From Paenibacillaceae bacterium GAS479 (GTDB taxonomy: Bacteria; Bacillota; Bacilli; Paenibacillales; Paenibacillaceae), in NCBI GenBank assembly GCA_900105225.1, contig LT629764.1, forward strand, positions 4,670,501-4,734,500: 64,000 bases of DNA, given 5' to 3'. A program made the translations under genes and the position numbers. The notes beneath the pieces are model-generated. The model was given only the letters and a program-made list of their open reading frames with translations, made no database searches and had not been told where the DNA came from. Positions 26,380 through 34,606 of this stretch are shown piece after piece. Position 1 is the stretch's first letter, and every line of letters starts with the position of its first letter.

Positions 26380-27833
26380 CGCTTCAAGCGATGAAGCGGG
26401 TTTTGTCGCGAATGCCGATCAGGTGGAAGCTAACCTTAGGGTCGGCTTTCCTTATTTTTGTGCTGTTTATTGCTTATAATAGTGCACAATATGTGTTTGT
26501 CGAGAAATGGATGATCGCCCAGGAGAAGACGGACACACGGCAAAAAATGAGCGAAATTCTCAATGAATTGCTGGAGAAGGAGAGCGGGTTTACCGAAGCC
26601 GAGCTGCCGCAGCTGCGAAGCTACTTGGACAAGAAAAACGAGAGTGACGAGCTAATCCGTATCGTTGACCAGCAAGGTAATACGGTGATCGCAGTATCCA
26701 ATGGCATTCCCACGGAGTGGATTGCGCCGTCGCCCAAGGCCAAAACGGAAATCGCCATTACCGAATATTCCGGTCATTCCTTGTTGGTGATGAGAAGTCC
26801 AATCACGATCTATTCGTTCCATGGGACGGTTGAGATCGCCAAAAACATGGATCAATTCAAACAGCTGACCGAAGCCATATTGCGGCTGTTCTTGCTGACC
26901 GGTCTCGGTGCTGTTGTACTGAGCGGCCTGGGCGGCGGCTTGCTGGCGAGGCAATTGCTGAAGCCGCTTCAGTCGATGGCTCAGACGATCCGGAACGTCG
27001 AACAGAAGGGGCTGCAGGAACGGATGGTGCTGCCGGGCACCGAGGATGAGATCGCGACCTTGATGAAAATGTTCAACGGCATGATGGATCAAGTTGAGCG
27101 TTCTTTTCACCAGCAAAGCCAATTTGTTGAAGACGCCTCGCATGAATTGCGGACGCCGATTGCAATCATGGACGGTCATCTGTCCTTGTTGCTGCGCTGG
27201 GGCAAAAACGATCCTGCGGCGCTGGAAGAATCCTTGAACATCTCCTATCACGAGCTGACGCGGCTAAAAGCGCTCGTGCAAGATCTCCTTTTGCTCACAA
27301 GAGAGGAAAAGGACAGCGACACCGCGGATGAACGTACACAACGAGCGGATCGGACGATGTTGGGCCTGATTGGGCAATGGGAGGAGCTGCAGCCCGAGTA
27401 TACGTTTGAAACGGCCTTTGTCGGCTTCGCGGACTGGGAAATCCTCATTTCCGAGGGGCATCTGGAGCAGATTCTGATGATTCTGCTGGACAATGCCGTG
27501 AAATATTCCGAGCCTGGCTCCGCTGTTCGCGTTGCTGGATCTGTGCGGGAGGGTGCGGCGTTCATCGAAGTTACGGACTGCGGAATCGGTATTGCCGAGC
27601 AGGATTTGCCGTTTGTGACCGACCGTTTCTATCGAGTGGACAAGGCAAGAAGCAGCCAGCAGGGCGGAACAGGCCTTGGGCTGGCGATTGCCAAGCGGAT
27701 GGTTGAGCGTTACAACGGCAGCATGACGATCCACAGCAAGGTAGCCGCAGGAACGACAGTCACGATTTCATTTGCATGTCGTCCATATATTGAGAAGAAG
27801 AGGGAGGTCGATTCCAGTGAAGGGGCGGATTAA
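26376..27833 (+). CDS. Membrane sensor histidine kinase of the ferric iron locus
   Basis: 485 residues, ATG overlapping the regulator stop. TM1 is at about 18-38 (LTLGSAFLIFVLFIAYNSAQYV) and an extracellular sensor of about 125 residues follows. TM2 is at about 165-190, then HAMP (LLKPLQSMAQTIRNVEQKG). HisKA carries the phosphoacceptor in FVEDASHELRTPIAIM, and HATPase has N-box DNAVKYS, G1 DCGIGI and G2 GGTGLGLAIAKRMV. The gene end overlaps the first iron-binding lipoprotein gene by 17 bases. This suggests that the lipoprotein and kinase work together in sensing. Confidence 0.92.
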   Translation: MTLQAMKRVLSRMPIRWKLTLGSAFLIFVLFIAYNSAQYVFVEKWMIAQEKTDTRQKMSEILNELLEKESGFTEAELPQLRSYLDKKNESDELIRIVDQQGNTVIAVSNGIPTEWIAPSPKAKTEIAITEYSGHSLLVMRSPITIYSFHGTVEIAKNMDQFKQLTEAILRLFLLTGLGAVVLSGLGGGLLARQLLKPLQSMAQTIRNVEQKGLQERMVLPGTEDEIATLMKMFNGMMDQVERSFHQQSQFVEDASHELRTPIAIMDGHLSLLLRWGKNDPAALEESLNISYHELTRLKALVQDLLLLTREEKDSDTADERTQRADRTMLGLIGQWEELQPEYTFETAFVGFADWEILISEGHLEQILMILLDNAVKYSEPGSAVRVAGSVREGAAFIEVTDCGIGIAEQDLPFVTDRFYRVDKARSSQQGGTGLGLAIAKRMVERYNGSMTIHSKVAAGTTVTISFACRPYIEKKREVDSSEGAD

Positions 27834-28881
27834 AAGCGCAGTTCTTCTCGCTGCGGCTATTTTTCTTATAGCGGGCTGCGCGTCCGGCGGCGAGAGTCGG
27901 CAAAATGTCCTCCAATCCGAAGGTAATCAAAAAGTCGTCAACGTCTATACCGCAAGGCATTATGAGGTTGATAGCACGCTGTTCGAAGATTTTACAAAGC
28001 GGACCGGCATCGCGGTTAATGAAGTGAAGGGGACGCCGGAGGAACTGGTAGAGCGCATGAAGCGGGATGGGGAAAACTCGTCTGCGGATTTGTTTATCGC
28101 TGTTGATGGAGGCAGTCTCCGTCTTGCGAAGCAGAATGACGTTCTTCAGCCGATGTCGTCGGAAGCTGTATTGCAAAATGTACAAGCGGAGTGGCGTGAT
28201 CCTGAGCAATACTGGATAGGCATTGCCACCCGTGCCAGAGTCATCGTATATGCCAAGGATCGCGTGAGACCGGAGGAGCTGTCCACCTATGAAGAGCTGA
28301 CGAGCGAGCGATGGAGGGGGAAGGTGTTAGTGCGGTCCGCATCAAGCCTGTATAACCAATCGTTGCTTGCCTCGTTTATCGAGCTGAACGGCGCACAGGA
28401 GGCGGAGAAATGGGCGGAGGGCATCGTGCGGAATCTGGCCCGGAAACCGGAAGGCGGGGACAGAGCCCAAGCCAAGGCAATCGCGGATAAAGTCGGCGAT
28501 GTTGCCATTATGAATACGTACTATATCGGCCAGATGTCAGCTTCAAAGGACCCGGAGGAGAAAGAGATTGCGGAAGGGCTCGGAGTTTTCTTCCCGGATC
28601 AGCTGACGACTGGCACCCATATGAACATTAGCGGGATCGGGCTGGCCAAGCACGCTCCTAACAAGGACAATGCGCTGAAGCTTGCCGAGTATTTAACGGG
28701 GCGGGAAGCGCAGACGTTGCTTACACAAGGCAGCTACGAGTTTCCGGTGAACGAAAAAGCGGACATGCCGCAGCTGCTCAAGAGCTGGCAGGCGTTCAAG
28801 CGGCAGCAGGTTGATGTTGCAGGTCTCGCGCTCCTTCATCAACAAGCGACGGATATTTTCAAGCGAAGCGGTTGGGAATAA
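27817..28881 (+). CDS. Ferric iron-binding lipoprotein, copy 1, gene overlapping the kinase
   Basis: 354 residues from the GTG at 27817, behind AGGGAGG at 27800; it overlaps the kinase gene by 17 bases. A lipobox FLIAGC is followed by an IdiA/FutA/FbpA-type binding fold: VNVYTARHYEVDSTLFEDF, the ELVERMKRDG region, and the paired tyrosines of MNTYYIGQM typical of Fe(III) binding. It is about 60% identical by eye to the protein at 29075. Its coupling to the kinase rather than to the permease suggests a sensory co-receptor role, or a duplicated transport receptor. Confidence 0.87.
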   Translation: MKGRIKSAVLLAAAIFLIAGCASGGESRQNVLQSEGNQKVVNVYTARHYEVDSTLFEDFTKRTGIAVNEVKGTPEELVERMKRDGENSSADLFIAVDGGSLRLAKQNDVLQPMSSEAVLQNVQAEWRDPEQYWIGIATRARVIVYAKDRVRPEELSTYEELTSERWRGKVLVRSASSLYNQSLLASFIELNGAQEAEKWAEGIVRNLARKPEGGDRAQAKAIADKVGDVAIMNTYYIGQMSASKDPEEKEIAEGLGVFFPDQLTTGTHMNISGIGLAKHAPNKDNALKLAEYLTGREAQTLLTQGSYEFPVNEKADMPQLLKSWQAFKRQQVDVAGLALLHQQATDIFKRSGWE

Positions 28882-28966
28882 GGGCCGAGCTCTTAGCGGA
28901 TAAAAATATTTTTTCACATCATTCTCTCATTTTCGGTTGATACAATGTTCCATAGACAGCAGCGGT

Positions 28967-29040
28967 AATAATGATTCTCATTTGCAAGTACGCTTAACAA
29001 ACTCTTTTTTTTCGAGAGTAAATGAGAATGAATATTATCA
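28967..29040 (+). promoter_or_regulatory. Two Fur-type boxes before the iron transporter genes
   Basis: AATAATGATTCTCATTTGC (28967-28985) is close to the Fur consensus. AATGAGAATGAATATTATCA (29021-29040) holds the inverse half-sites. They lie within the 193-base gap before the second binding-protein gene, so iron-repressed transcription from this gap is likely. Confidence 0.75.
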
Positions 29041-29074
29041 TCAGTTGCAACCGATATGGGGAGGAAACAAAAGA

Positions 29075-30202
29075 ATGTTCACGAAGCGCAGTCCACTTAC
29101 TCTAGTTGTTTCGCTTATGACCGCAGCAACGCTGCTGGCAGGATGTGGAGCCGGCAACGCAGGTCAAAACAATACAGGCGCAGCTACGCCTGCACCATCA
29201 ACGGCGCCATCGACAGCTCCATCCACCAGCCCGGAGCCAGCTAAGTCCGGCGGTGAAGTGAATATCTATACGGCTCGCCACTATGATGTAGACAAGGAAC
29301 TGCACGCAGCATTCACCGAACAAACGGGCATTAAAGTAAATGTTGTAGAAGGCAAAGCGCCTGAGCTGATCGAGCGTATGAAGCGCGAGGGCGCCAGCAC
29401 GCCAGCTGATCTGTTCATTACGGTGGATGGCGGCATTCTGAACTCAGCCAAAACAGAGGGGCTGTTGCAGCCGATCGAATCCGCTGTGATTGACAAGCAG
29501 GTTCCTGCTGATCTGCGCGATAAGGACAACCAATGGATCGGTCTGTCTTCGCGCGCTCGTGTCATCATTTATGCTAAAGACCGCGTTAAGCCGGAGCAGC
29601 TCTCCACTTACGAGGACTTGGCAACGGACAAATGGAAGGGCAAAATCGCCGTAAGATCGTCGGAAAACCTGTATAACCAATCGATGCTGGCTTCCTTCAT
29701 CGACGTTATGGGCGAGAAAGAAGCAGAAGCTTGGGCTAAAGGTTTCGCAGCAAACTTGGCGCGTAAGCCTGAGGGCGGCGATCGTGATCAAGCTAAAGCA
29801 GTCGTAGCAGGCGTTGCTGATGTTGCGATTATGAACACTTATTATGTTGGCCAGATGTCGGCTTCCGATGATGCCGAGGAGAAAAAGGTCGCGGAGCAAA
29901 TCGGCGTGTTCTTCCCGAATCAGGAGACGACTGGCACTCATTTGAACTTGAGCGGCGCGGGCCTTCTCAAAACTAGCAAAAATAAGGAAAATGCAATCAA
30001 GCTGCTGGAGTTTTTGACCGGGGCAGAAGCGCAAACGAAAATTTCGGCCGCTAACTTCGAGTTCCCGGTCAACAGCGAAGCGACGCTTCCTGAGCTGCTG
30101 ACAAGCTGGGGAACGTTCAAACATCAGAACATTGATTTTGCGAAATACGGTGAGCTGAATCCAAAAGCGGTTGAAATCGCTAATAAGGTCGGCTGGGAAT
30201 AA
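29075..30202 (+). CDS. Ferric iron ABC transporter binding lipoprotein, copy 2
   Basis: 375 residues from the ATG at 29075 behind GGGGAGG. The lipobox is LLAGCG, followed by a Thr/Pro/Ser/Ala linker with short TAPST repeats. The Fe(III)-binding fold includes VNIYTARHYDVDKELHAAF, GLSSRARVIIYAKDRVKPEQL and the tyrosine pair in MNTYYVGQM. Only three bases separate it from the permease gene, so it is the main transport receptor. Unlike copy 1 it has its own Fur-boxed upstream region. Confidence 0.92.
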   Translation: MFTKRSPLTLVVSLMTAATLLAGCGAGNAGQNNTGAATPAPSTAPSTAPSTSPEPAKSGGEVNIYTARHYDVDKELHAAFTEQTGIKVNVVEGKAPELIERMKREGASTPADLFITVDGGILNSAKTEGLLQPIESAVIDKQVPADLRDKDNQWIGLSSRARVIIYAKDRVKPEQLSTYEDLATDKWKGKIAVRSSENLYNQSMLASFIDVMGEKEAEAWAKGFAANLARKPEGGDRDQAKAVVAGVADVAIMNTYYVGQMSASDDAEEKKVAEQIGVFFPNQETTGTHLNLSGAGLLKTSKNKENAIKLLEFLTGAEAQTKISAANFEFPVNSEATLPELLTSWGTFKHQNIDFAKYGELNPKAVEIANKVGWE

Positions 30203-30205
30203 GCC

Positions 30206-31843
30206 ATGAACAAGCTTCCGAGATCGGCCAGGAGGCAGATCAACGGATGGACGATGGCAAGCGTAATCGGGGCGGCAGTTGTTTTGCTGCCCATCCTTTA
30301 TGTGCTGACCGGGTTGTTCCGTCCGGCAAACGAAAATTGGGACAAGGTTAAACAATTTTTGCTTACGGATTATATACTTGGGTCGGCAAAGCTGGTGATT
30401 TTCACCGGCTTTTTTGCCACTTTCATCGGGGTTGTGCTTGCTTGGCTTGTTGTAGGTTATTCGTTTCCGCTGCGCCGGTTTTACAAGTGGGCGCTTGTGC
30501 TGCCGCTGGCAATGCCTCCCTATATAGCCGCTTACACGTATAGCTCGATGACCGGTTATACAGGTGTTATTCAAGCGACGCTGCGCAATCATTTTGATCT
30601 CGTTTTGCCGCCAGGTACGATCGATGTGATGTCGGATCGCGGAGCCATTTTTGTGCTGACGCTCTGTCTATTTCCGTATATTTTCATGCTCACCCGCGTT
30701 TTTCTGGAGCGTCAAAGCGCCTCCTTTATTGAAAATGCGAGGTTGCTTGGACATAAGCCGCTCTCCGTATTTTTCAGAGTTGTGCTGCCGCTTGCCCGGC
30801 CGGCCATTATGGCAGGTGTTATGCTCGTTCTATTCGAGGTGCTCAGCGACTTCGGGGTCGCCAATTATTTTGGCGTACAGACGGTATCAACGGCCATTTT
30901 CCAAACTTGGTTCGGGATGTATGACGTGCAGTCTGCGATGAAGCTGGCGTCCTGGCTCATGGTCGCTGTTCTTGGTCTCTTCATGCTGGAGCGTCTGCTG
31001 CGCCGCAGCAGACGGTATGCCAGTCCGACGAGCCGCAGCAATCCGCTCAAGCCACAGCCGCTGAAGGGCATTGCTGCATGGGGAGCGACTCTGTTTTGCA
31101 CCTTTATTTTTCTGCTGGCTTTCTTCTTTCCGATTGCCCAGCTTGTCGCTTGGGCGATCCAGACTGGCGGCACGGTATGGCGCTCCGATTTTCTCGATTT
31201 GACCGTAAACACGTTAAAGGGTGCCGGATTGGGAACGGCGATTGTACTGCTGATTGCGATTCTGTCCTCAAGGGCGGCGCGGATGTTCGACTCGCCTTTC
31301 ATGCAAGCTCTGACACGCCTGCTGTCGGCAGGATACGCTGTACCGGGCGCGATCGTAGCGATCGGCGTGCTGGCCGTCTTTATTGCGCTGGATGAATGGC
31401 TCGCTCCATTTTACGGGATGCTGGGCAAAGAAGAAGGTGCGCTTGTGCTCAGCTTGTCGCTGGCGATGCTCATTACAGGCTACGTGATCCGCTTCATGGC
31501 AACGGGTTATGGGGCTTTGGAAGCCGGCTACGAAAAAATGCCAAAAGCCTATTCAGAGGCGTCACGGACGCTCGGCAGAAGCAGCCTGGCTACATTCTTC
31601 CGGGTGGAATTGCCGCTGCTCAAGGGCTCGCTGCTGAGCGGGTTTGTGTTGACCTTCGTGGAGATCGTTAAGGAGCTGCCGCTGACAATGCTGCTCCGAC
31701 CGTTCAATTACGACACGCTGTCGACCCGCGCATATCAGTATGCGACGGATGAACGTGTTTTTGATGCGGCATTGCCCTCGTTGTTTCTAGTGCTGATCGG
31801 ACTGATCTCCGTACTCTTTATCCTTAAAGCTGAAAGGAGCTGA
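30206..31843 (+). CDS. Ferric iron ABC transporter permease, fused two-domain (FbpB/SfuB-like)
   Basis: 545 residues with about 12 membrane spans, formed of two homologous permease halves. EAA-like loops are at about 175-195 (ENARLLGHKPLSVFFRVVLPL) and 445-465 (YSEASRTLGRSSLATFFRVEL). This two-in-one form is typical of FbpB/SfuB. There is no strong ribosome site, so translation is probably coupled to the binding protein stop three bases upstream. Confidence 0.92.
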   Translation: MNKLPRSARRQINGWTMASVIGAAVVLLPILYVLTGLFRPANENWDKVKQFLLTDYILGSAKLVIFTGFFATFIGVVLAWLVVGYSFPLRRFYKWALVLPLAMPPYIAAYTYSSMTGYTGVIQATLRNHFDLVLPPGTIDVMSDRGAIFVLTLCLFPYIFMLTRVFLERQSASFIENARLLGHKPLSVFFRVVLPLARPAIMAGVMLVLFEVLSDFGVANYFGVQTVSTAIFQTWFGMYDVQSAMKLASWLMVAVLGLFMLERLLRRSRRYASPTSRSNPLKPQPLKGIAAWGATLFCTFIFLLAFFFPIAQLVAWAIQTGGTVWRSDFLDLTVNTLKGAGLGTAIVLLIAILSSRAARMFDSPFMQALTRLLSAGYAVPGAIVAIGVLAVFIALDEWLAPFYGMLGKEEGALVLSLSLAMLITGYVIRFMATGYGALEAGYEKMPKAYSEASRTLGRSSLATFFRVELPLLKGSLLSGFVLTFVEIVKELPLTMLLRPFNYDTLSTRAYQYATDERVFDAALPSLFLVLIGLISVLFILKAERS

Positions 31844-31847
31844 ACGA

Positions 31848-32525
31848 ATGTCGTTTGTCGCGGTTAATGAGGTGACGTTTCGCTTTGCCGCTGGGCAGCC
31901 CGCCGTTATTGAAGATTTGTCGTTCGCGATGTCACGGGGTGAAACCGTTGGTGTGCTAGGGGCCAGCGGCAGCGGGAAGAGCACGCTGCTTCGGCTTATC
32001 GCTGGACTTGAAATGCCGGAGCGCGGGAGCATCTCTATCGACGGCCGTGTAATCGTAGACGAGCGCGTTTTTGTGGAGCCGGAAAAGCGCGGTGTCGGCA
32101 TGGTCTTTCAAGATTATGCTCTGTTCCCAAACATGACCGTCGCCGACAATATCGTATTCGGGCTGCATAAGCTGAAACGGGAAGAGCGTCGCCTGCGGCT
32201 GGAGGAGATGCTGGAGCTGGTGCAGCTGAGCGGATATGCCCGGCGTTATCCACATGAGCTGAGCGGCGGGCAGCAGCAGCGGGTCGCGCTGGCGAGAGCG
32301 CTCGCTCCGCAGCCGTCCGTGCTGTTAATGGATGAGCCGTTTAGCAATTTGGACGCCCATTTGAAAGCTGCGATTCGCAGCGAGCTGCGGCAAATTTTGC
32401 GGCAGGCCGGCACGACCTGCCTGCTGGTGTCGCATGACGAGGCGGACGTGGACGCGATTTGCGACCGCAGCCTGCATGTCCGAGCGGTGGAGGCAAGCGA
32501 TCTCGGTAGCGTTGAGTTCGCATGA
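31848..32525 (+). CDS. Ferric iron ABC transporter ATPase, short form (FbpC-like)
   Basis: 225 residues behind AAAGGAG. Walker A GASGSGKST, Q-loop MVFQDYALFPNM, signature LSGGQQQRVALARAL, Walker B VLLMDEPFSNLD and H-loop LLVSHDE are all present. FbpC proteins usually have about 350 residues with a C-terminal regulatory (TOBE) domain. Here the protein ends just after the H-loop region, so that domain is missing. Last gene of the iron operon. Confidence 0.9.
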   Translation: MSFVAVNEVTFRFAAGQPAVIEDLSFAMSRGETVGVLGASGSGKSTLLRLIAGLEMPERGSISIDGRVIVDERVFVEPEKRGVGMVFQDYALFPNMTVADNIVFGLHKLKREERRLRLEEMLELVQLSGYARRYPHELSGGQQQRVALARALAPQPSVLLMDEPFSNLDAHLKAAIRSELRQILRQAGTTCLLVSHDEADVDAICDRSLHVRAVEASDLGSVEFA

Positions 32526-32648
32526 TAATACGATAAATCTATTTGTGAAAACTCCTAGCGTTTAACAGATAATTGTGAATAAGTCTGCCGAATCCCCGGT
32601 AGGCTTATTTGGCTTTTCCGATTATGGACAACTGTATTATTTTTCCCC

Positions 32649-32709
32649 TTGCATAGGGAACGTACATTCGGTATATAATACGTTTAGATCGGGATACGAA
32701 CATACATTC
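32649..32709 (+). promoter_or_regulatory. SOS promoter with two LexA/DinR-type boxes
   Basis: TTGCAT at 32649-32654 with TATATA/TATAAT at 32672-32679 forms the promoter. GAACGTACATTC lies inside the spacer (32658-32669). GAACATACATTC lies downstream (32698-32709), 40 bases apart. Both match the Gram-positive GAAC-N4-GTTC box with one change. LexA binding would block the promoter. Confidence 0.75.
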
Positions 32710-32766
32710 TGTATGCGGGAAGGCGAGTTCACCGAGAACCAATCACGCAAAAAAAGGAGGGGTCCG

Positions 32767-34020
32767 GTGGAGAGAGTCATTATGCTAGCGGACTGTCAAT
32801 CGTTCTACGCTTCGGTGGAGAAGTCGGCTCATCCCGAGTATCACGACAAGCCGGTTGCGGTGGGCGATCCGTCGCGGATGAGCGGCATCGTGTTGGCGGC
32901 GTGTCCGCTGGCTAAAGCGCGGGGCGTCACGACGGCCTCGCGGGTCGGCGAGGCGCTGGCCAAATGCCCGGAGCTTGTTGTCATCCGGCCCCGGATGGGC
33001 AGATACATCGAGCTTTCTCTGTTCATTACTCGAATTTTTGAGACGTATACGGATCAGGTGGAGCCTTACAGCATCGACGAGCAGTTTCTTGATGTGACCG
33101 GCTCGGTCCGTTTTTACGGATCAACGCAGCGGATTGCTGAGACAATCCAAAGCCACATTTTAGCTTCCACCGATGTTTGGTCGCGGGTCGGCATCGGACC
33201 TACCAAGATTCTAGCCAAGATGGCCACCGATAATTACGCCAAAAAGAATACCGAGGGTATCTACGAGCTCAGCCCCGGCAAGCTGGAATCGACGCTGTGG
33301 ACGCTTCCTGTCCATCAGATGTTCATGGTAGCCTCACGCATGACCCGGCATTTCAACCGGATGGGACTGAATACGATCGGCGATATCGCCCGCCTGGATT
33401 TTGCCGAGTTCAAGCGGCGGATGCGGCTGGAGATGGGCAAACAAAGCGACATCCAGGCCGGTTATTACTGGCAGACGGCGCGCGGCATTGATCCTAGCCC
33501 GGTCGTCGCCGGCATCCGGCATGAGCTGAAGTCAGTTGGTCACGGCAAGGCGCTGCGCTGGCGGATGTACCGCTGCTTGTCCGACATCGAGGTTGTGCTG
33601 CTGGAGCTTGTGATCGAGGTGTGCCAGCGCATGAGGAGGCATGGCTTCATGGGCTCAGTCGTTACGGTCGATGCCATGGAAACCGACGGCGAGCGCGCGA
33701 CGGGATTTAGCCGCCAGCTAACGCTGTCCCAGCCGACCTCGCTGACGCATGAGGTCGCTGCGGCGGTGCGGGAGCTGTTCGTCCGCCATTGGAGCGGACT
33801 TCCGGTTGGCAGGCTGAGCGTTACCCTTTCGGGTCTGACGGACGACAGCGTTATGCAGCTGACTTTGTTTGAGGACCGGGCGCGCGCGTACGACAAGGAG
33901 AAGATGGTTGATTTGATCAAACAACGGTTCGGATCGAACGCTATTATGCGAGCTTCTTCGTTGCTGGAAGCAGGCGTGGCGCGTGAACGGGCCGAACAAA
34001 TTGGGGGGCATTACAAATGA
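32767..34020 (+). CDS. Y-family (UmuC/UvrX-like) translesion DNA polymerase
   Basis: 417 residues from the GTG at 32767, six bases after AAAAGGAGG; an ATG at 32782 is possible. The catalytic palm motifs are present: MLADCQSFYASVEK with the first Asp and the steric-gate region, and YSIDEQFLDVTGS with Asp-Glu. The GIGPTKILAKMATDNYAKKN helix and a little-finger domain with QLTLFEDRARAYDKEK follow. The type is the Bacillales UvrX/YqjW group rather than housekeeping DinB. SOS boxes precede it. It should copy damaged DNA with low fidelity after SOS induction. The next gene overlaps it by four bases. Confidence 0.9.
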   Translation: MERVIMLADCQSFYASVEKSAHPEYHDKPVAVGDPSRMSGIVLAACPLAKARGVTTASRVGEALAKCPELVVIRPRMGRYIELSLFITRIFETYTDQVEPYSIDEQFLDVTGSVRFYGSTQRIAETIQSHILASTDVWSRVGIGPTKILAKMATDNYAKKNTEGIYELSPGKLESTLWTLPVHQMFMVASRMTRHFNRMGLNTIGDIARLDFAEFKRRMRLEMGKQSDIQAGYYWQTARGIDPSPVVAGIRHELKSVGHGKALRWRMYRCLSDIEVVLLELVIEVCQRMRRHGFMGSVVTVDAMETDGERATGFSRQLTLSQPTSLTHEVAAAVRELFVRHWSGLPVGRLSVTLSGLTDDSVMQLTLFEDRARAYDKEKMVDLIKQRFGSNAIMRASSLLEAGVARERAEQIGGHYK

Positions 34021-34526
34021 GCAAGCTGGATGGCAACGAGCGCTGGAAGTCCAAAATGCTGCTGACGGAGCATGTCGAGCAGTATGATCAGCAGCATGCT
34101 ACTCAGGGGGCCAAGGTGACAACGGCAGAGGAACGCGTTATGATCCGGGATTATCTTTTACTGCCCCATATGGAGAAGATGGTTGAGAAAAGCTTGTCGG
34201 AGCTCAGGAACTCCGGCAATGTACTTCGGCGGATTTATGTATTGGCAGGCCAGCGAGTGCTCGACCGGATTATGAGCGACCAGTTCGATTTGCGCCGGGA
34301 GCTGAAAGCCCGCAATATCCGCATCGTGGCGGAGGAGCAGTCGAATGCAATCGTCTACCATCGCTATTACTGCCGGGGGTACGAGGAGCATTTTGGGATG
34401 ACGCGAGAGGTTATGCGCTCGGAGATCAGCTGGCAGCTAACACGTTATATGGAGGAGCTGGGCGATCTGCTCAAGAGCAATCCTCTGGGGAAGGCGAAGG
34501 AGGAGCGGAAGACAGGGGAAAAATGA
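34017..34526 (+). CDS. Putative YolD-like partner of the SOS polymerase
   Basis: 169 residues; its ATG overlaps the polymerase stop (ATGA) and GGGGGGC lies upstream. The N-terminus (NERWKSKMLLTEHVEQYDQQ) resembles the start of YolD-like proteins, which accompany Y-family polymerases in Bacillales. The rest is helical and charged, with MVEKSLSELRNSGNVLRRIYV and a conserved-looking YYCRGYEEHFGMTREVMRSEI. It is much longer than YolD (about 110 residues), so homology is tentative. The overlap argues for a role in the same SOS response. Confidence 0.6.
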   Translation: MSKLDGNERWKSKMLLTEHVEQYDQQHATQGAKVTTAEERVMIRDYLLLPHMEKMVEKSLSELRNSGNVLRRIYVLAGQRVLDRIMSDQFDLRRELKARNIRIVAEEQSNAIVYHRYYCRGYEEHFGMTREVMRSEISWQLTRYMEELGDLLKSNPLGKAKEERKTGEK

Positions 34527-34540
34527 GGCGGAGAGCATGA

Positions 34541-34572
34541 CGGTCGCAGGCTGCAGGCGACCGCTTTTTTTT
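34541..34572 (+). terminator. Rho-independent terminator of the SOS operon
   Basis: CGGTCGC pairs with GCGACCG around a nine-base loop, followed by C and eight T. Confidence 0.9.
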
Positions 34573-34606
34573 GAAAATCGTACCTAAGCTTGAAGCATAT
34601 CTGTAG

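Noticed and set aside
29444-30592. 382-codon antisense frame opposite the iron genes
   Set aside because: It lies opposite two well-supported genes, shows no family features and has no ribosome site.
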